Assembly (NCBI GenBank): GCA_020638155.1
Contig: JACKJB010000004.1
Span: 1 to 64,000 of the forward strand
Direction: 5' to 3'
DNA from: Rhodospirillales bacterium
GTDB lineage: Bacteria; Pseudomonadota; Alphaproteobacteria; Micavibrionales; Micavibrionaceae
DNA length: 64,000 nucleotides
Shown here: piece after piece, positions 24,126 to 33,690 of the stretch
Numbering within the stretch: the first letter of the stretch is position 1
How the letters are laid out: each line of letters starts with the position of its first letter
Notes under the pieces: generated by a model
What the model was told of the DNA's origin: nothing
What the model saw: the letters and a program-made list of their open reading frames with translations, nothing else
Databases searched by the model: none
Program-made: the position numbers and the translations under genes

Positions 24126-26786
24126 ATGGCATGGTACGCTTTATCAGAGCAGGAGGTTGTAAAGTCCCTGCAGACGGACGCCCGTACCGGGCTGGACGAT
24201 CGGGAAGCCGCAGCGCGCCTGCAGCGCTACGGTACCAACCGGATTCCCGACCGGGAAAGCCGCCACTGGTATCATATGCTGGCGGGCCAGTTTGCCAATG
24301 TCCTCATCCTGATCCTGATTGTGGCGGCTTTCCTGTCATGGCTGATCGGGGACGCGGTGGATGCGCTCGCCATTCTTTTAATTGTACTGATTAACGGGCT
24401 TTTGGGCTTTGTCCAGGAATGGAAGGCGGAAAGCGCGCTCGCAGGTCTTAAAAAAATGCTCTCCCCGCAATGCACGGTGCTGCGGGACGGGAAGACAAGG
24501 CAGATTGATACAGGGGCGCTTGTTCCTGGCGATTACGTACTGCTGCAGGCGGGAAATATGGTCCCGGCGGATATCCGGCTTTTGCATACGGTCAATATGA
24601 AAGTCGATGAAGCAGCCCTGACAGGGGAGTCCGTCCCCGCAGAAAAAGATCCTGCCCCGGTCGAAGAAACGGATGCCGTGGCGGGCCGCACGAACATGGT
24701 TTTTATGGGCACGAATATTGCCGGCGGCAGGGGGCACGGCCTGGTCGTGGCGACCGGGGCGGAAACAGAGTTTGGCCGTATCGCCGGGCTGACCGGGGAA
24801 ATTCGGGAGACAAAGACCCGGCTGCAGCGTCAGCTTGGGATATTGGGGCGGCAGCTATCCATGCTGGCCCTGACGGTGGCGGCTGCGATGATTGTTATCG
24901 GCTGGCTGGCCGGTAAACCGCTGCTGGAAATGATGGTGGCGGGCATATCGTTGGCGGTTGCGGCGGTGCCGGAAGGCCTGCCCGCGGTGGTGACGATTAC
25001 GCTGGCTATCGGTGTGAGCATCATGGCAAGGCAAAAGGCGATTATGCGGCATTTGCCTGCCGCTGAAACGCTGGGGGCGACCTCGGTGATCTGTACCGAT
25101 AAAACAGGGACGCTGACCCGCAATGAAATGACGCTGCAAAAATTATGGCTGCCGGACGGCATGATTGATATCAGCGGGACCGGTTACAGTCCGGAAGGCA
25201 CGTTCAGCCGGGACGGCAAGGCTATCGATCCGGCGCAGGATAAGGGACTGAGCGCGCTGTTATATACCGGGCGCTTTTGTAATTATGCCTCGATTGTACG
25301 GGAGCAGGGACAGTGGCGGGCCGCCGGTTCGGCGACCGAGGCGGCTTTTATCGTCGCTGCGGAAAAGGCAGGGATCGCGTCCCCGGATCCGGAAGCGCTG
25401 TGCGGTGAATTCCCGTTCGATTCTACGCGCAAGCGTATGGCGATGGTCGAACAAAAGCGGCAGGGAGAGCGGATCGTCCATGTCAAAGGTGCGCCGGAAG
25501 TCTTGCTGGCGTTATCGGATTATATAGTGGTGAATGGAACGGTGCAGCCTTTGGATGATACGTGGCGCGGGCGCATCGAAAAAGCGTTTCAGGATCTGGC
25601 CGGGCAGGGACTGCGAACGATGGCTTTGGCCCGCAAGACGGTGGAGCCGGGAACGGCGATCGATCAACAGATGGCGGAAAGCCGCTTAACTTTTCTGGGG
25701 GTTGCCGGGATCATTGATCCGCCGCGTCCGGAAGTGCGGGAAGCCCTGAGCCTGACGCAGAGCGCAGGGATCCGCGTGTTGATGGTCACAGGGGATTCCC
25801 CGGATACGGCGCTGGCGGTGGCGCGGCAGATCGGATTGAAAGCGGATAAGGCCATGACCGGCAGCGATCTGGCGGCGCTGGACGATGCGGCGCTGGCTGC
25901 GCTGTTAAAGCAGGATATCGTATTCGCCCGGACCGTGCCCGAAGACAAGTTCCGCATCGTCAAACTGTTGCAGGCTGACGGGCATCTGGTTGCGATGACA
26001 GGGGACGGGGTCAATGACGCCCCGGCGTTAAAACAGGCCGATATCGGTATCGCGATGGGCATCAGGGGAACCGATGTCGCAAGGGGCGCGGCGGATATGG
26101 TGCTCTCGGATGATAATTTTGCCTCGATCGTCAAGGCGGTCGAGGAGGGGCGGCGCCAGTATGAGAATATCGGCAAGTTCGTGCGTTACCTGACCTCTTC
26201 GAATATCGGCGAGACGCTGGCGATTTTTTGCGCGGTGCTGTTCGGCTGGCCGCTGATTTTAATTCCGATCCAGATTTTATGGGTGAATCTGGTAACCGAC
26301 AGTATTACGGCGCTGTCCCTGAGCCTGGAAAAAGCCGAGCGCGACATCATGACAAGGCCGCCGCGGGAACTGGACAGGCCGATCCTTGACCGCAGGGCGA
26401 TGATGATGCTCGGGCTGTTCGGTTCTTATATCGGTATCGTAACGCTGGGGCTGTTTTATTATTATCTGGATCAGGATTACCGGCTGGCCAATACGGTAGC
26501 CTTTACCGTGATGGTGATTACGGCGAATATCCATACCCTGAATTTCCGCAGCCTGCAGGCCCCGTTATCGGTCAAAGGCTGGCTGTCCAACCCGTGGCTG
26601 CTGGCGGCGATGGCGATTATGCTGGGATTGCAGCTGTGCGCGGTGTACCTTCCGGGGCTGCAGCATATATTAAAGACGGTACCGCTGGGACCGGCAGACT
26701 GGTTGATGGTGGCTGTGGTCTCGTTACCATTGTTTATTGCGCCGGAAATCTATAAAACAGTGAAGTATAAAAAGAGGGCCGGATGA
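24126..26786 (+). CDS. P-type cation ATPase, P2A (Ca2+-type)
   Basis: P2A pumps export Ca2+ (some Mn2+ or Na+) using ATP. All catalytic elements are present: actuator loop LTGESVP, phosphorylation site CTDKTGTLT, nucleotide domain KGAPEVLL, and hinge TGDGVNDAPALK. Span 4 has AVPEGLPAVV and spans 5/6 NIGE and WVNLVTDSI, which carry the ion ligands typical of Ca2+ pumps. Ten spans and 886 residues are usual for the class. The ribosome site is weak. A potassium-channel-like gene follows with an ATGA overlap, so the two are translated together. Confidence 0.93.
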   Translation: MAWYALSEQEVVKSLQTDARTGLDDREAAARLQRYGTNRIPDRESRHWYHMLAGQFANVLILILIVAAFLSWLIGDAVDALAILLIVLINGLLGFVQEWKAESALAGLKKMLSPQCTVLRDGKTRQIDTGALVPGDYVLLQAGNMVPADIRLLHTVNMKVDEAALTGESVPAEKDPAPVEETDAVAGRTNMVFMGTNIAGGRGHGLVVATGAETEFGRIAGLTGEIRETKTRLQRQLGILGRQLSMLALTVAAAMIVIGWLAGKPLLEMMVAGISLAVAAVPEGLPAVVTITLAIGVSIMARQKAIMRHLPAAETLGATSVICTDKTGTLTRNEMTLQKLWLPDGMIDISGTGYSPEGTFSRDGKAIDPAQDKGLSALLYTGRFCNYASIVREQGQWRAAGSATEAAFIVAAEKAGIASPDPEALCGEFPFDSTRKRMAMVEQKRQGERIVHVKGAPEVLLALSDYIVVNGTVQPLDDTWRGRIEKAFQDLAGQGLRTMALARKTVEPGTAIDQQMAESRLTFLGVAGIIDPPRPEVREALSLTQSAGIRVLMVTGDSPDTALAVARQIGLKADKAMTGSDLAALDDAALAALLKQDIVFARTVPEDKFRIVKLLQADGHLVAMTGDGVNDAPALKQADIGIAMGIRGTDVARGAADMVLSDDNFASIVKAVEEGRRQYENIGKFVRYLTSSNIGETLAIFCAVLFGWPLILIPIQILWVNLVTDSITALSLSLEKAERDIMTRPPRELDRPILDRRAMMMLGLFGSYIGIVTLGLFYYYLDQDYRLANTVAFTVMVITANIHTLNFRSLQAPLSVKGWLSNPWLLAAMAIMLGLQLCAVYLPGLQHILKTVPLGPADWLMVAVVSLPLFIAPEIYKTVKYKKRAG

Positions 26787-27220
26787 TTTTACAGCTTTTG
26801 ATCGGAACCGTGATGATTGTCCTGAATGTCGTGTTACAGGCATTGGGACTGGATTACGTGATCCGCAAAGTGCAGTGGCTGGAGAAAACCTCGATCCGCG
26901 GGTTTAAGAAGCTCTGGAAATCGATCATCCTTGCGATCGTCGTCTTGGCGGTAGCAGCGATCATGACCGTGGAAATCTGGATCTGGGCGATGTTCTATCT
27001 GCTGGTCGGCGCGCTTCCCGACATTGAATCGGCGCTGTATTTTTCAGTATCCACGTTTACGACGGTCGGATACGGCGATGTCATTTTAGGGACGGACTGG
27101 CGCCTGCTGAGCAGTATTGAAGCCACATGCGGCTTTTTGATGTTCGGCTGGAGCGCGGCCTTCATTTTTGAAGTCGTCACGCGGGTGTACCGCAAAGAAG
27201 GCAAGGCCATTCAGGATTAA
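26783..27220 (+). CDS. Two-span potassium-channel-like protein
   Basis: The pore motif STFTTVGYGDVI contains the K+ selectivity filter TVGYGD, set between an outer span (about residues 48-75) and an inner span (about 105-130). An extra hydrophobic stretch lies at the N-terminus. No voltage sensor or C-terminal RCK domain is present; the short tail is basic. It overlaps the P-type ATPase by ATGA, suggesting that K+ conductance balances the charge moved by the pump (inference). Confidence 0.87.
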   Translation: MILQLLIGTVMIVLNVVLQALGLDYVIRKVQWLEKTSIRGFKKLWKSIILAIVVLAVAAIMTVEIWIWAMFYLLVGALPDIESALYFSVSTFTTVGYGDVILGTDWRLLSSIEATCGFLMFGWSAAFIFEVVTRVYRKEGKAIQD

Positions 27221-27231
27221 GGCAGGGTTTT

Positions 27232-28587
27232 ATGAAGCTGACATTTATGGGCGCAACCGGGACGGTCACCGGGTCGAAATACCTGCTCGAAGACGGTAAT
27301 CTGAAAGTTATGGTCGATTGCGGCCTGTTTCAAGGCCTGAAGCCGCTGCGGCAGCGCAACTGGGAAAAGCTGCCCGTAAATCCGGCGGAACTTGATGCGG
27401 TGCTGCTGACCCACGCCCATATCGATCATAGCGGCTATTTGCCGCTGCTGGTCAAGGACGGTTTTAAGGGAAAGATTTACTGTACGGCGGCAAGCTTTGA
27501 TTTATGCAGTATCCTGCTGCCCGATTGCGGACGGATCCAGCAAAGCGATGCCGACCGCGCCAACCGTTACGGCTATACCAAACACCATCCGGCCCTGCCG
27601 CTTTATACCGAAGATGACGCTTATGCCGCGCTGGAACAGTTCAAGACCATTCATGTCGGGCAGGAATACGAACTGGATGAATTCCTACGCTTCAATTTTA
27701 GCCGCGCCGGGCATATTCTCGGGGCTTCGTGCATCACGGTGACGGACGGGCAGACAAAGCTCGTCTTTTCCGGAGACCTTGGCCGGCCCGATGACCCGGT
27801 AATGAAAGCGCCGGCGCAGATCCAGGAAGCCGATTACCTGGTGCTGGAATCCACCTATGGCGACCGGCTGCACGAAGAGGGCGATCCGATGGGCAAGCTC
27901 GCCGATATTATCAACCGCACGGCAAAGCGCGGCGGCATCACGATCATCCCGTCTTTTGCCGTCGGCCGGGCGCAGCTCGTCCTGTATTATATCCATGAGC
28001 TGCTGCGCACCCGCGCGATCCCGAACATCCCGGTCTATCTCGACAGTCCGATGGCGATCGATGCGACCAAGACCTGGCAGGACCATCATCAGGAACACCG
28101 TCTTGATGCCAAGAAATGCGGCGAAGTCTGCCGCACGGCGCGCTATGTCCAGACGGTTGAAGAATCAAAAATGCTTGATAATGGCGCGGTTCCGGCGATT
28201 ATCATCTCGGCCAGCGGTATGGCGACCGGCGGACGGGTGCTGCACCATATGGCGCATTATATCGGCGATGGCCGGAACACGATTTTATTTGCAGGCTATC
28301 AGGCCGCCGGGACGCGCGGGGAGCGGCTGGTCCGCGGCGAAAAGGAAATCAAGATCCACGGCCAGATGTACAGGGTCGAAGCCGAGATCGATAACCTTGC
28401 CAGCCTGTCGGCCCATGCCGATTACAGCGAAATTATCGACTGGCTACGGGGCTTTCGCGAAGCGCCGCGGCGGGTTTTCCTGACTCACGGCGAACCGGAA
28501 GCCGCGGCGGCCTTTAAAACAAAAATAGAGCAGGAACTGAACTGGGCGGTGGACATCCCTGAATATTTACAGCAAGAGGAGTTGTGA
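27232..28587 (+). CDS. Metallo-beta-lactamase / beta-CASP fold hydrolase (YSH1-type RNase family)
   Basis: The MBL motif HAHIDHSGYLP and later metal ligands (GHILGAS, FSGDLG) bind two zinc ions. A beta-CASP insert (VYLDSPMAIDAT) and C-terminal RMMBL region (LSAHADYSEI, FLTHGEP) place it with CPSF-73/YSH1-type nucleases, which cut RNA. Start FMGATGTVTGSKYLL is typical. Length is 451 residues. It lies 11 bases behind the channel gene, and its stop is followed after two bases by the dehydrogenase start. RNA cleavage is inferred from family. Confidence 0.9.
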   Translation: MKLTFMGATGTVTGSKYLLEDGNLKVMVDCGLFQGLKPLRQRNWEKLPVNPAELDAVLLTHAHIDHSGYLPLLVKDGFKGKIYCTAASFDLCSILLPDCGRIQQSDADRANRYGYTKHHPALPLYTEDDAYAALEQFKTIHVGQEYELDEFLRFNFSRAGHILGASCITVTDGQTKLVFSGDLGRPDDPVMKAPAQIQEADYLVLESTYGDRLHEEGDPMGKLADIINRTAKRGGITIIPSFAVGRAQLVLYYIHELLRTRAIPNIPVYLDSPMAIDATKTWQDHHQEHRLDAKKCGEVCRTARYVQTVEESKMLDNGAVPAIIISASGMATGGRVLHHMAHYIGDGRNTILFAGYQAAGTRGERLVRGEKEIKIHGQMYRVEAEIDNLASLSAHADYSEIIDWLRGFREAPRRVFLTHGEPEAAAAFKTKIEQELNWAVDIPEYLQQEEL

Positions 28588-28589
28588 AC

Positions 28590-29618
28590 ATGAAAATCGT
28601 CGTTTTTGAATCCGAAGAATGGGAACGGCCCTACTTCGATGCCCTGAAAGAAGGTCACGAAGTTATCTTTGACGCCGAGCCGATCGATGAAGACTCGGTC
28701 TCTCGCTACGCAGACGCCGATATCGTCTCGCCCTTCGTTTATTCCGACCTGAGCCGCCCGGTGCTGGAAAAGCTGCCGCAGCTCAAATTTATCGCCACGC
28801 GCTCGACCGGGTTCGATCATATCGACCTTGAATATTGCGCCGTGCACGATATCCGCGTCAGTAACGTCCCGACCTATGGCGAGCGCACCGTGGCCGAGCA
28901 TGTGTTCGCGCTGCTGCTCTCCATCAGCCATAAAATCCCGCAGGCCGTGAACCGCACCCGCCAGGGCGATTTTTCGCAAAAAGGGCTGCAGGGGTTCGAT
29001 CTGGGCCATAAAACCATGGGCATTATCGGGACGGGCAATATCGGCCTGAAAACGATCCGCATCGCCCGCGGGTTTGAAATGAACGTGATCGCCTGTGACC
29101 GGAACCCGAATAAGGAAGCCGCGGCAGACCTGGGCTTTACCTATGTTGACATGCCGGAACTGCTGGCCGGTGCCGATATTATTTCCCTGCATGTGCCGGG
29201 TAATAAGCACACCCATCATCTGCTGTCCACCGAACAGTTCAAGGCGATGAAAGACGGGGTCGTGCTGATTAACACCGCGCGCGGCACGGTGGTCGATATC
29301 AAGGCGCTGCTGCACGCGCTGGCCGATGGCAAGGTCGCCGCCGCCGGGCTGGACGTACTGGCCGAAGAACCGGCCATCCGGGAGGAAGCTGAGCTGCTGC
29401 GCTCCTTTTTCACCCGCAAGCATGATCTTGAGGCCCTGCTGGCCGACCATGTGCTGCTGCATATGAAAAACGTGATTATTACGCCGCACAGCGCGTTTAA
29501 CACCAAAGAAGCCGTCCAGCGGATTTTAAAGACCACCGTCGGCAATATCGAAGGATTCCTGCGCGGCGAAGCGGTCAACCCGGTCGAATCCGTACCGGAC
29601 CAAGCCAAAGCGTCCTGA
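28590..29618 (+). CDS. NAD-dependent D-2-hydroxyacid dehydrogenase (D-lactate dehydrogenase-like)
   Basis: The NAD-binding motif GIIGTGNIGLKTIRIA, the substrate Arg (INTARGTVVD), the Glu (AEEP) and the catalytic His (ITPHSAFNT) are in the family order. Substrate is probably D-lactate/pyruvate, but other 2-hydroxy acids are possible. Length is 342 residues. ATG 28590 has AGGAG eight bases before and is preferred to the GTG at 28584. It is the last gene of the ATPase-channel-hydrolase run and is followed by tRNA-Trp. Confidence 0.9.
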   Translation: MKIVVFESEEWERPYFDALKEGHEVIFDAEPIDEDSVSRYADADIVSPFVYSDLSRPVLEKLPQLKFIATRSTGFDHIDLEYCAVHDIRVSNVPTYGERTVAEHVFALLLSISHKIPQAVNRTRQGDFSQKGLQGFDLGHKTMGIIGTGNIGLKTIRIARGFEMNVIACDRNPNKEAAADLGFTYVDMPELLAGADIISLHVPGNKHTHHLLSTEQFKAMKDGVVLINTARGTVVDIKALLHALADGKVAAAGLDVLAEEPAIREEAELLRSFFTRKHDLEALLADHVLLHMKNVIITPHSAFNTKEAVQRILKTTVGNIEGFLRGEAVNPVESVPDQAKAS

Positions 29619-29689
29619 ACGCCGGAAAACAATTTTCTTCTGGCTTTTGGCGGCAGTTTTGATTAAAACGTCACTGTCCAAAGGCCTAT

Positions 29690-29765
<76 letters not shown>

Positions 29766-29773
29766 GTTTCCAA

Positions 29774-31053
29774 TTATGATTGCCGTCCTGCCCAATACAG
29801 CCACATCGCTGCCGTCCAGGAGAAATGATCGCCGCCAAGCGCTGCCCCGTTGCGGGGATCGTAATATTCGCGCAAGCCGCCATCGCGGATAAGCGCTGCC
29901 GTATCAGTACGGATGCGTTCGGCCTGCAATCTGTGCCCGTGCTCGGCAAGCCCGGTGGCGGCGAGGAAATTCACGACCGGCCAGACCGGGCCGCGCCAGT
30001 AGCGTTCCGGCTCGAAAGCCGGGTCATCGGGAGCGAGGCTGGGCAAAAGGAAAGACAGTTGATCTTCCCACGCCTTAAGCCGCTCCAGAATTGGGCCTTG
30101 GTAAGGCTCGGGCAGCGCGCCGCCGTAAAAGGGCAGGAATGCAGCCGATGTGATCTGCGGCAAACGTTTTCCGGTGCGTAAATCAAGCGAGTGAAAGGCC
30201 TGAGTCTGCGGGTCCCACAATTTTTCCCGCGCCTGTTCCTGCAGGGATATCCAGTCTGCAATGGTCATGCAGGTTGCGGCGGTCTGACCTATTTGCCGGG
30301 CCAGCGCCAGCAGGTCTCGGTTCGCGCGCAGCAGGATCATATTGACCCCCAGATCGGCAACGCGGAACGGGCTGTGGATATAAAGCGCTCGCTGGTCGTA
30401 GCTGTGATCGATAAAAATCTGCATCAGGGCGACAAAGCGGTCGTAATCCTGCTGCCGGGGTCTTTGTTCCGGATCGATCAGGTCCAGATCGCGGCGCTCA
30501 TAAGGTCGCAAACGGTCGGTCGGCACACAGGATAGCGGCTTATCCCATTCGGCGCTGTTATCCCGGCCGGATTCCCACGGGTGATAGAGCGCAACCAGCC
30601 CGGTCCGCTCCGGGTCGCGCTGGTCATGGAACCACTGGTGATACTTGAAAATTTGGGGGAATAGCGCCGTGACCTGTTCACGGGCGGCGGTTTGGTCCCG
30701 GCTGTCTGCCAGCATCCAGCGGACGGCGCTTGCGGCGACCGGGGGCTGGGTGATGCCGGAAGTCGGCACGGCGGTTGCCGTTTGCCACGCATCCGGACCG
30801 GGGAAATAACGGTCGCTGGGCTGGTGGAAAATAATATGCGGCACCATACCGGATTCCCACTGACCGGAAAAAGCTTATACAGTTCGCGCCACGCTCTTGA
30901 TTCGTCAATCCGCATCCAGCCCAGTGCCGAAAAACAGGAATCCCAGTTCCACTGGTAAGGGTAAATGTCTTTACACGGGATGGTGTAACTGTCTTCCCGG
31001 CTGTTCTCCCGCAGGACCGCGCGGGCGGTGTCATTCATATCTTCTGAAATCAT
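29774..31053 (-). pseudogene. GH63-like glycoside hydrolase (trehalase/mannosylglycerate-hydrolase type), single frameshift
   Basis: The (alpha/alpha)6-barrel family motifs are present: PYQWNWDSCFSALG near residue 33, then, in another frame, QWESGMVPHIIFHQ, and at the end RYWRGPVWPVVNFL and GDHFSWTAAMWLYWAG. The frame breaks near 30860-30875 (between YKLF and QWESG); one missing base there would restore a 426-residue enzyme. With clean code on both sides, a sequencing error or a very recent mutation is likely. The start ATG lies four bases after the DUF2207 stop. The likely job is hydrolysis of a small glycoside such as a compatible solute. Confidence 0.8.
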
Positions 31054-31057
31054 GACG

Positions 31058-32920
31058 CTACCAGCCGCCGCCCCCGCCGCCACCCCCGCCGCCGCCGGAG
31101 AATCCGCCGCCGGAAGAAGAGCTGGACGGTACGGTGACGGCGGCCGCGATGCCGCGGCTCATGGATCCTGAGAAGTTGCCCGGCCTGAAAGATCCGCCGT
31201 GATACCATACCGGATGATAATCGCCGGGCGGTTCACCCGTGGCACTGATGATGGCGGCTTCGAATTTTTTGGACCAGTTCTTCTCAACATCCAGCGCCAT
31301 CGCGTAAGGATAATAGCTTTCATAAAGCTCTTTGGTAATTTCCGGCGGATCAAGATGCCGGAACTTTTCGCCGTCGGCCGTTTGCAGGAACAGTTTGAAC
31401 CCTTCGATTTCGTTCATTACCCGGCGCCCTCCGATGGTCGGGGCTTTAAGAAGCTGGTAAAAAACCAGGGTAATGACCCCGATGATAAAAAACTCAAGCC
31501 CCAGCAGCATATCCGGTATGGTGAGCACAATATCGGCTTCGGCCAGCATCACGCTGAAAAAGCCGATAAAGATCAGCAGGCCGAGAATGGCCTTGATGTC
31601 CAGCATATCGGCTTTGAATCCGCGCGCGGGAATCTGAACCAGTTTGAGCAGCAGGTCGGGAACAAGCACCCCGATATAAATCAGGATCAGCACATAAGCC
31701 GAAAAAGCTGCCTTGGCCACAATCATCCACATGAGTACCAGAGTCAGGATCACGCCCGGTACGAAATAAAGCAGGTTCTTCTTGAAATAAAGCCGCCCGG
31801 TTTCATGAATAATTTCTTTTTTAAATGTTTTAAACGCTCCGGCGGCTTTAGCACTATATTTCTTGCCGAAAGTAAAGCTGCGGGCATTTCGGGTGAAAAG
31901 TTTTTGTGACAGCAGCTTCTCACCAAGGCTTAACGGTGCACTGGGTCCGGTCAGTTTTTCAAGTTTGTAGGTTTTACGTCCTTCCTTTTCAATCCGTATA
32001 GCCCCCTTGGTCGCCATACTGACCAGCGCCACGGCAAAGCATTTCTCAACCGAAATGCCCCCCATATAATGGATATAGCCGCACAGGGCCGGGGAAATGT
32101 CTTTGGGCGGCGTAAAGAGCGGGATAATGGGCTCATCGCGCAGATCCCGCCCGACCAGCAGCCAGATCAATATATAATAAAAGAGAATAATGCCGATCAC
32201 CGCGGCGGTCATAAAGTGCGGCCTCAGATCATACTGGCTGGCGCTGAACATATCCGGTTCGGCGACATAGCCTTTAGGGAAAGAGACGGCAACGGTGATC
32301 CCATGGCGCGGTGCGAGAGGCGTCGTGGTCATGAAAGCAAGGCTGCCGTCAATATTTTTACGGACGGTGAAATTTTTATCTTTCGATCCGTATGCGCCAG
32401 TATAGGCATCATAACTGCGAACAGGGGCACCGTTCGGCAGGATCACATGGGCGGTCGCTTTTTCAATCGGGAAGGCCCATTGCGTCCCGGTGACGTTCCA
32501 TGCCAGCTCGTCATAATCTTGTTCGAACAGCACCATACCGCCCATCTGGTAGCTGAGCGTATACGTATAGCGGCCGGGTTTCAGGAAAACATTTTCCTGG
32601 CCGATATAAATTTTGGTTTCCCGGCTTGATTTCTGGATGTGGTAAGGCTCCGTTTTGCCGTCCCGTTTGACCTCAAGGATGTCAAGGCGCGGCTGAACGG
32701 TGCGGCCGCCGGGTAATGTATATTTGTTCGGCAGGGTCCGGTATATGCCGCGCCTGATTTCCTGTTGTTCGGCGGTTACGGTAATGATTTCGGTAACGAT
32801 CACGCTGGAATCGGGCTGAATCGCAATACGGCTGTCGAACGACAGGATTTTTTCCGCTGCCTGCGCCGGGGCCGAAAGGAAAAGCACGGACAGGATGAAC
32901 GTGTAAAACCACCGGGTCAT
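31058..32920 (-). CDS. DUF2207 membrane protein with poly-Gly C-terminus
   Basis: A signal peptide (cleavage after AQA) is followed by a large exported beta-domain (ITVTAEQQEIRRGIYRTLP is typical), a span near residue 240, a cytoplasmic region, two or three more spans (about 385-480) and a C-terminal Ser/Gly tail ending in eleven Gly and Trp. This is the DUF2207/YciQ architecture, with function unknown. The gene overlaps lemA-like 32917 by ATGA. DUF2207 and LemA genes are frequent partners, so a membrane complex is plausible. Confidence 0.9.
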   Translation of the reverse strand: MTRWFYTFILSVLFLSAPAQAAEKILSFDSRIAIQPDSSVIVTEIITVTAEQQEIRRGIYRTLPNKYTLPGGRTVQPRLDILEVKRDGKTEPYHIQKSSRETKIYIGQENVFLKPGRYTYTLSYQMGGMVLFEQDYDELAWNVTGTQWAFPIEKATAHVILPNGAPVRSYDAYTGAYGSKDKNFTVRKNIDGSLAFMTTTPLAPRHGITVAVSFPKGYVAEPDMFSASQYDLRPHFMTAAVIGIILFYYILIWLLVGRDLRDEPIIPLFTPPKDISPALCGYIHYMGGISVEKCFAVALVSMATKGAIRIEKEGRKTYKLEKLTGPSAPLSLGEKLLSQKLFTRNARSFTFGKKYSAKAAGAFKTFKKEIIHETGRLYFKKNLLYFVPGVILTLVLMWMIVAKAAFSAYVLILIYIGVLVPDLLLKLVQIPARGFKADMLDIKAILGLLIFIGFFSVMLAEADIVLTIPDMLLGLEFFIIGVITLVFYQLLKAPTIGGRRVMNEIEGFKLFLQTADGEKFRHLDPPEITKELYESYYPYAMALDVEKNWSKKFEAAIISATGEPPGDYHPVWYHGGSFRPGNFSGSMSRGIAAAVTVPSSSSSGGGFSGGGGGGGGGGGW

Positions 32921-33507
32921 GCCGGCTCTCCTTTGCCGGACGCTGTGAAGCTCACATGGGGCGGCAGGCGGTCGGCGACTGAATCCAGTTCGAAAAATTC
33001 CTGCGCGGCAAATCCGAACAGCCCGGCAACAAGATTACCTGGGAAGGACTGCACCAGGATATTCAGGTTCCGCACGGTCCCGTTATAATACCGCCGTGCC
33101 ATCTGGAGATGGTCTTCAATGTCGATCAGTGAATCCATCAGCTTGATAAAATTGGCGCTGGCTTTCAGGTCGGCATAGTCTTCGGCAATGGCGATGATAT
33201 TGGCGAGACCCTGCGTCATTTTTTGTTCGGTGGCCGCGCGGGCTTTTATGTCATGGATATCCTGTGTCCCGGCAGCGCTGCGCAGGGCGGTCACTTCTTC
33301 GAAAACGGCCTTTTCGTGTCCGGCATAGCCTTTGACCGATTCCACCAGCTGCGGGACAAGGTCGGCCCGGCGTTTGAGCTGTACGTCAATCCCGCTCAGC
33401 GCTTCTTCCCGGAATTGCCGCGCCTTGACCAGCTTATTGTAGAAAAACGCAATCAGCAGCAGGAGCAGCAGCGGCAGGCCCAGACCGAGCAGCAAGAAAA
33501 CCATCAT
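32917..33507 (-). CDS. LemA family protein
   Basis: One N-terminal span (residues about 2-22) precedes the all-helical LemA domain with its typical features: NKLVKARQFREEALSGIDVQ, RRADLVPQLVESVKGYAGHE, and YYNGTVRNLNILVQSFPGNL. Length is 196 residues. It is the first gene of a lemA-DUF2207-GH63 operon with four-base spacing or overlaps. The function of LemA is not settled. The start is the first of two ATGs, with a weak AAGG upstream. Confidence 0.93.
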   Translation of the reverse strand: MMVFLLLGLGLPLLLLLLIAFFYNKLVKARQFREEALSGIDVQLKRRADLVPQLVESVKGYAGHEKAVFEEVTALRSAAGTQDIHDIKARAATEQKMTQGLANIIAIAEDYADLKASANFIKLMDSLIDIEDHLQMARRYYNGTVRNLNILVQSFPGNLVAGLFGFAAQEFFELDSVADRLPPHVSFTASGKGEPA

Positions 33508-33690
33508 AAAATATGCCTTATCTTATTGAATCAAAAGAAAAGTCTTTCTTTCCTGTATAGCATAAGCCAAAGAAGTTGACGACCTATGAACATCTGGCGG
33601 CTTTTTCTTTTTTCCTGTTTTCGCCATCGGCGCATTGCTGTATCAATAAACAGGTAATCCATATGAAAAGAATCGACCGAGGTTTCGAAC

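Noticed and set aside
33508..33690. Glycine riboswitch upstream of gcvT
   Set aside because: Looked for because gcv operons often have one; the 180 bases do not show the characteristic paired aptamer core sequences.
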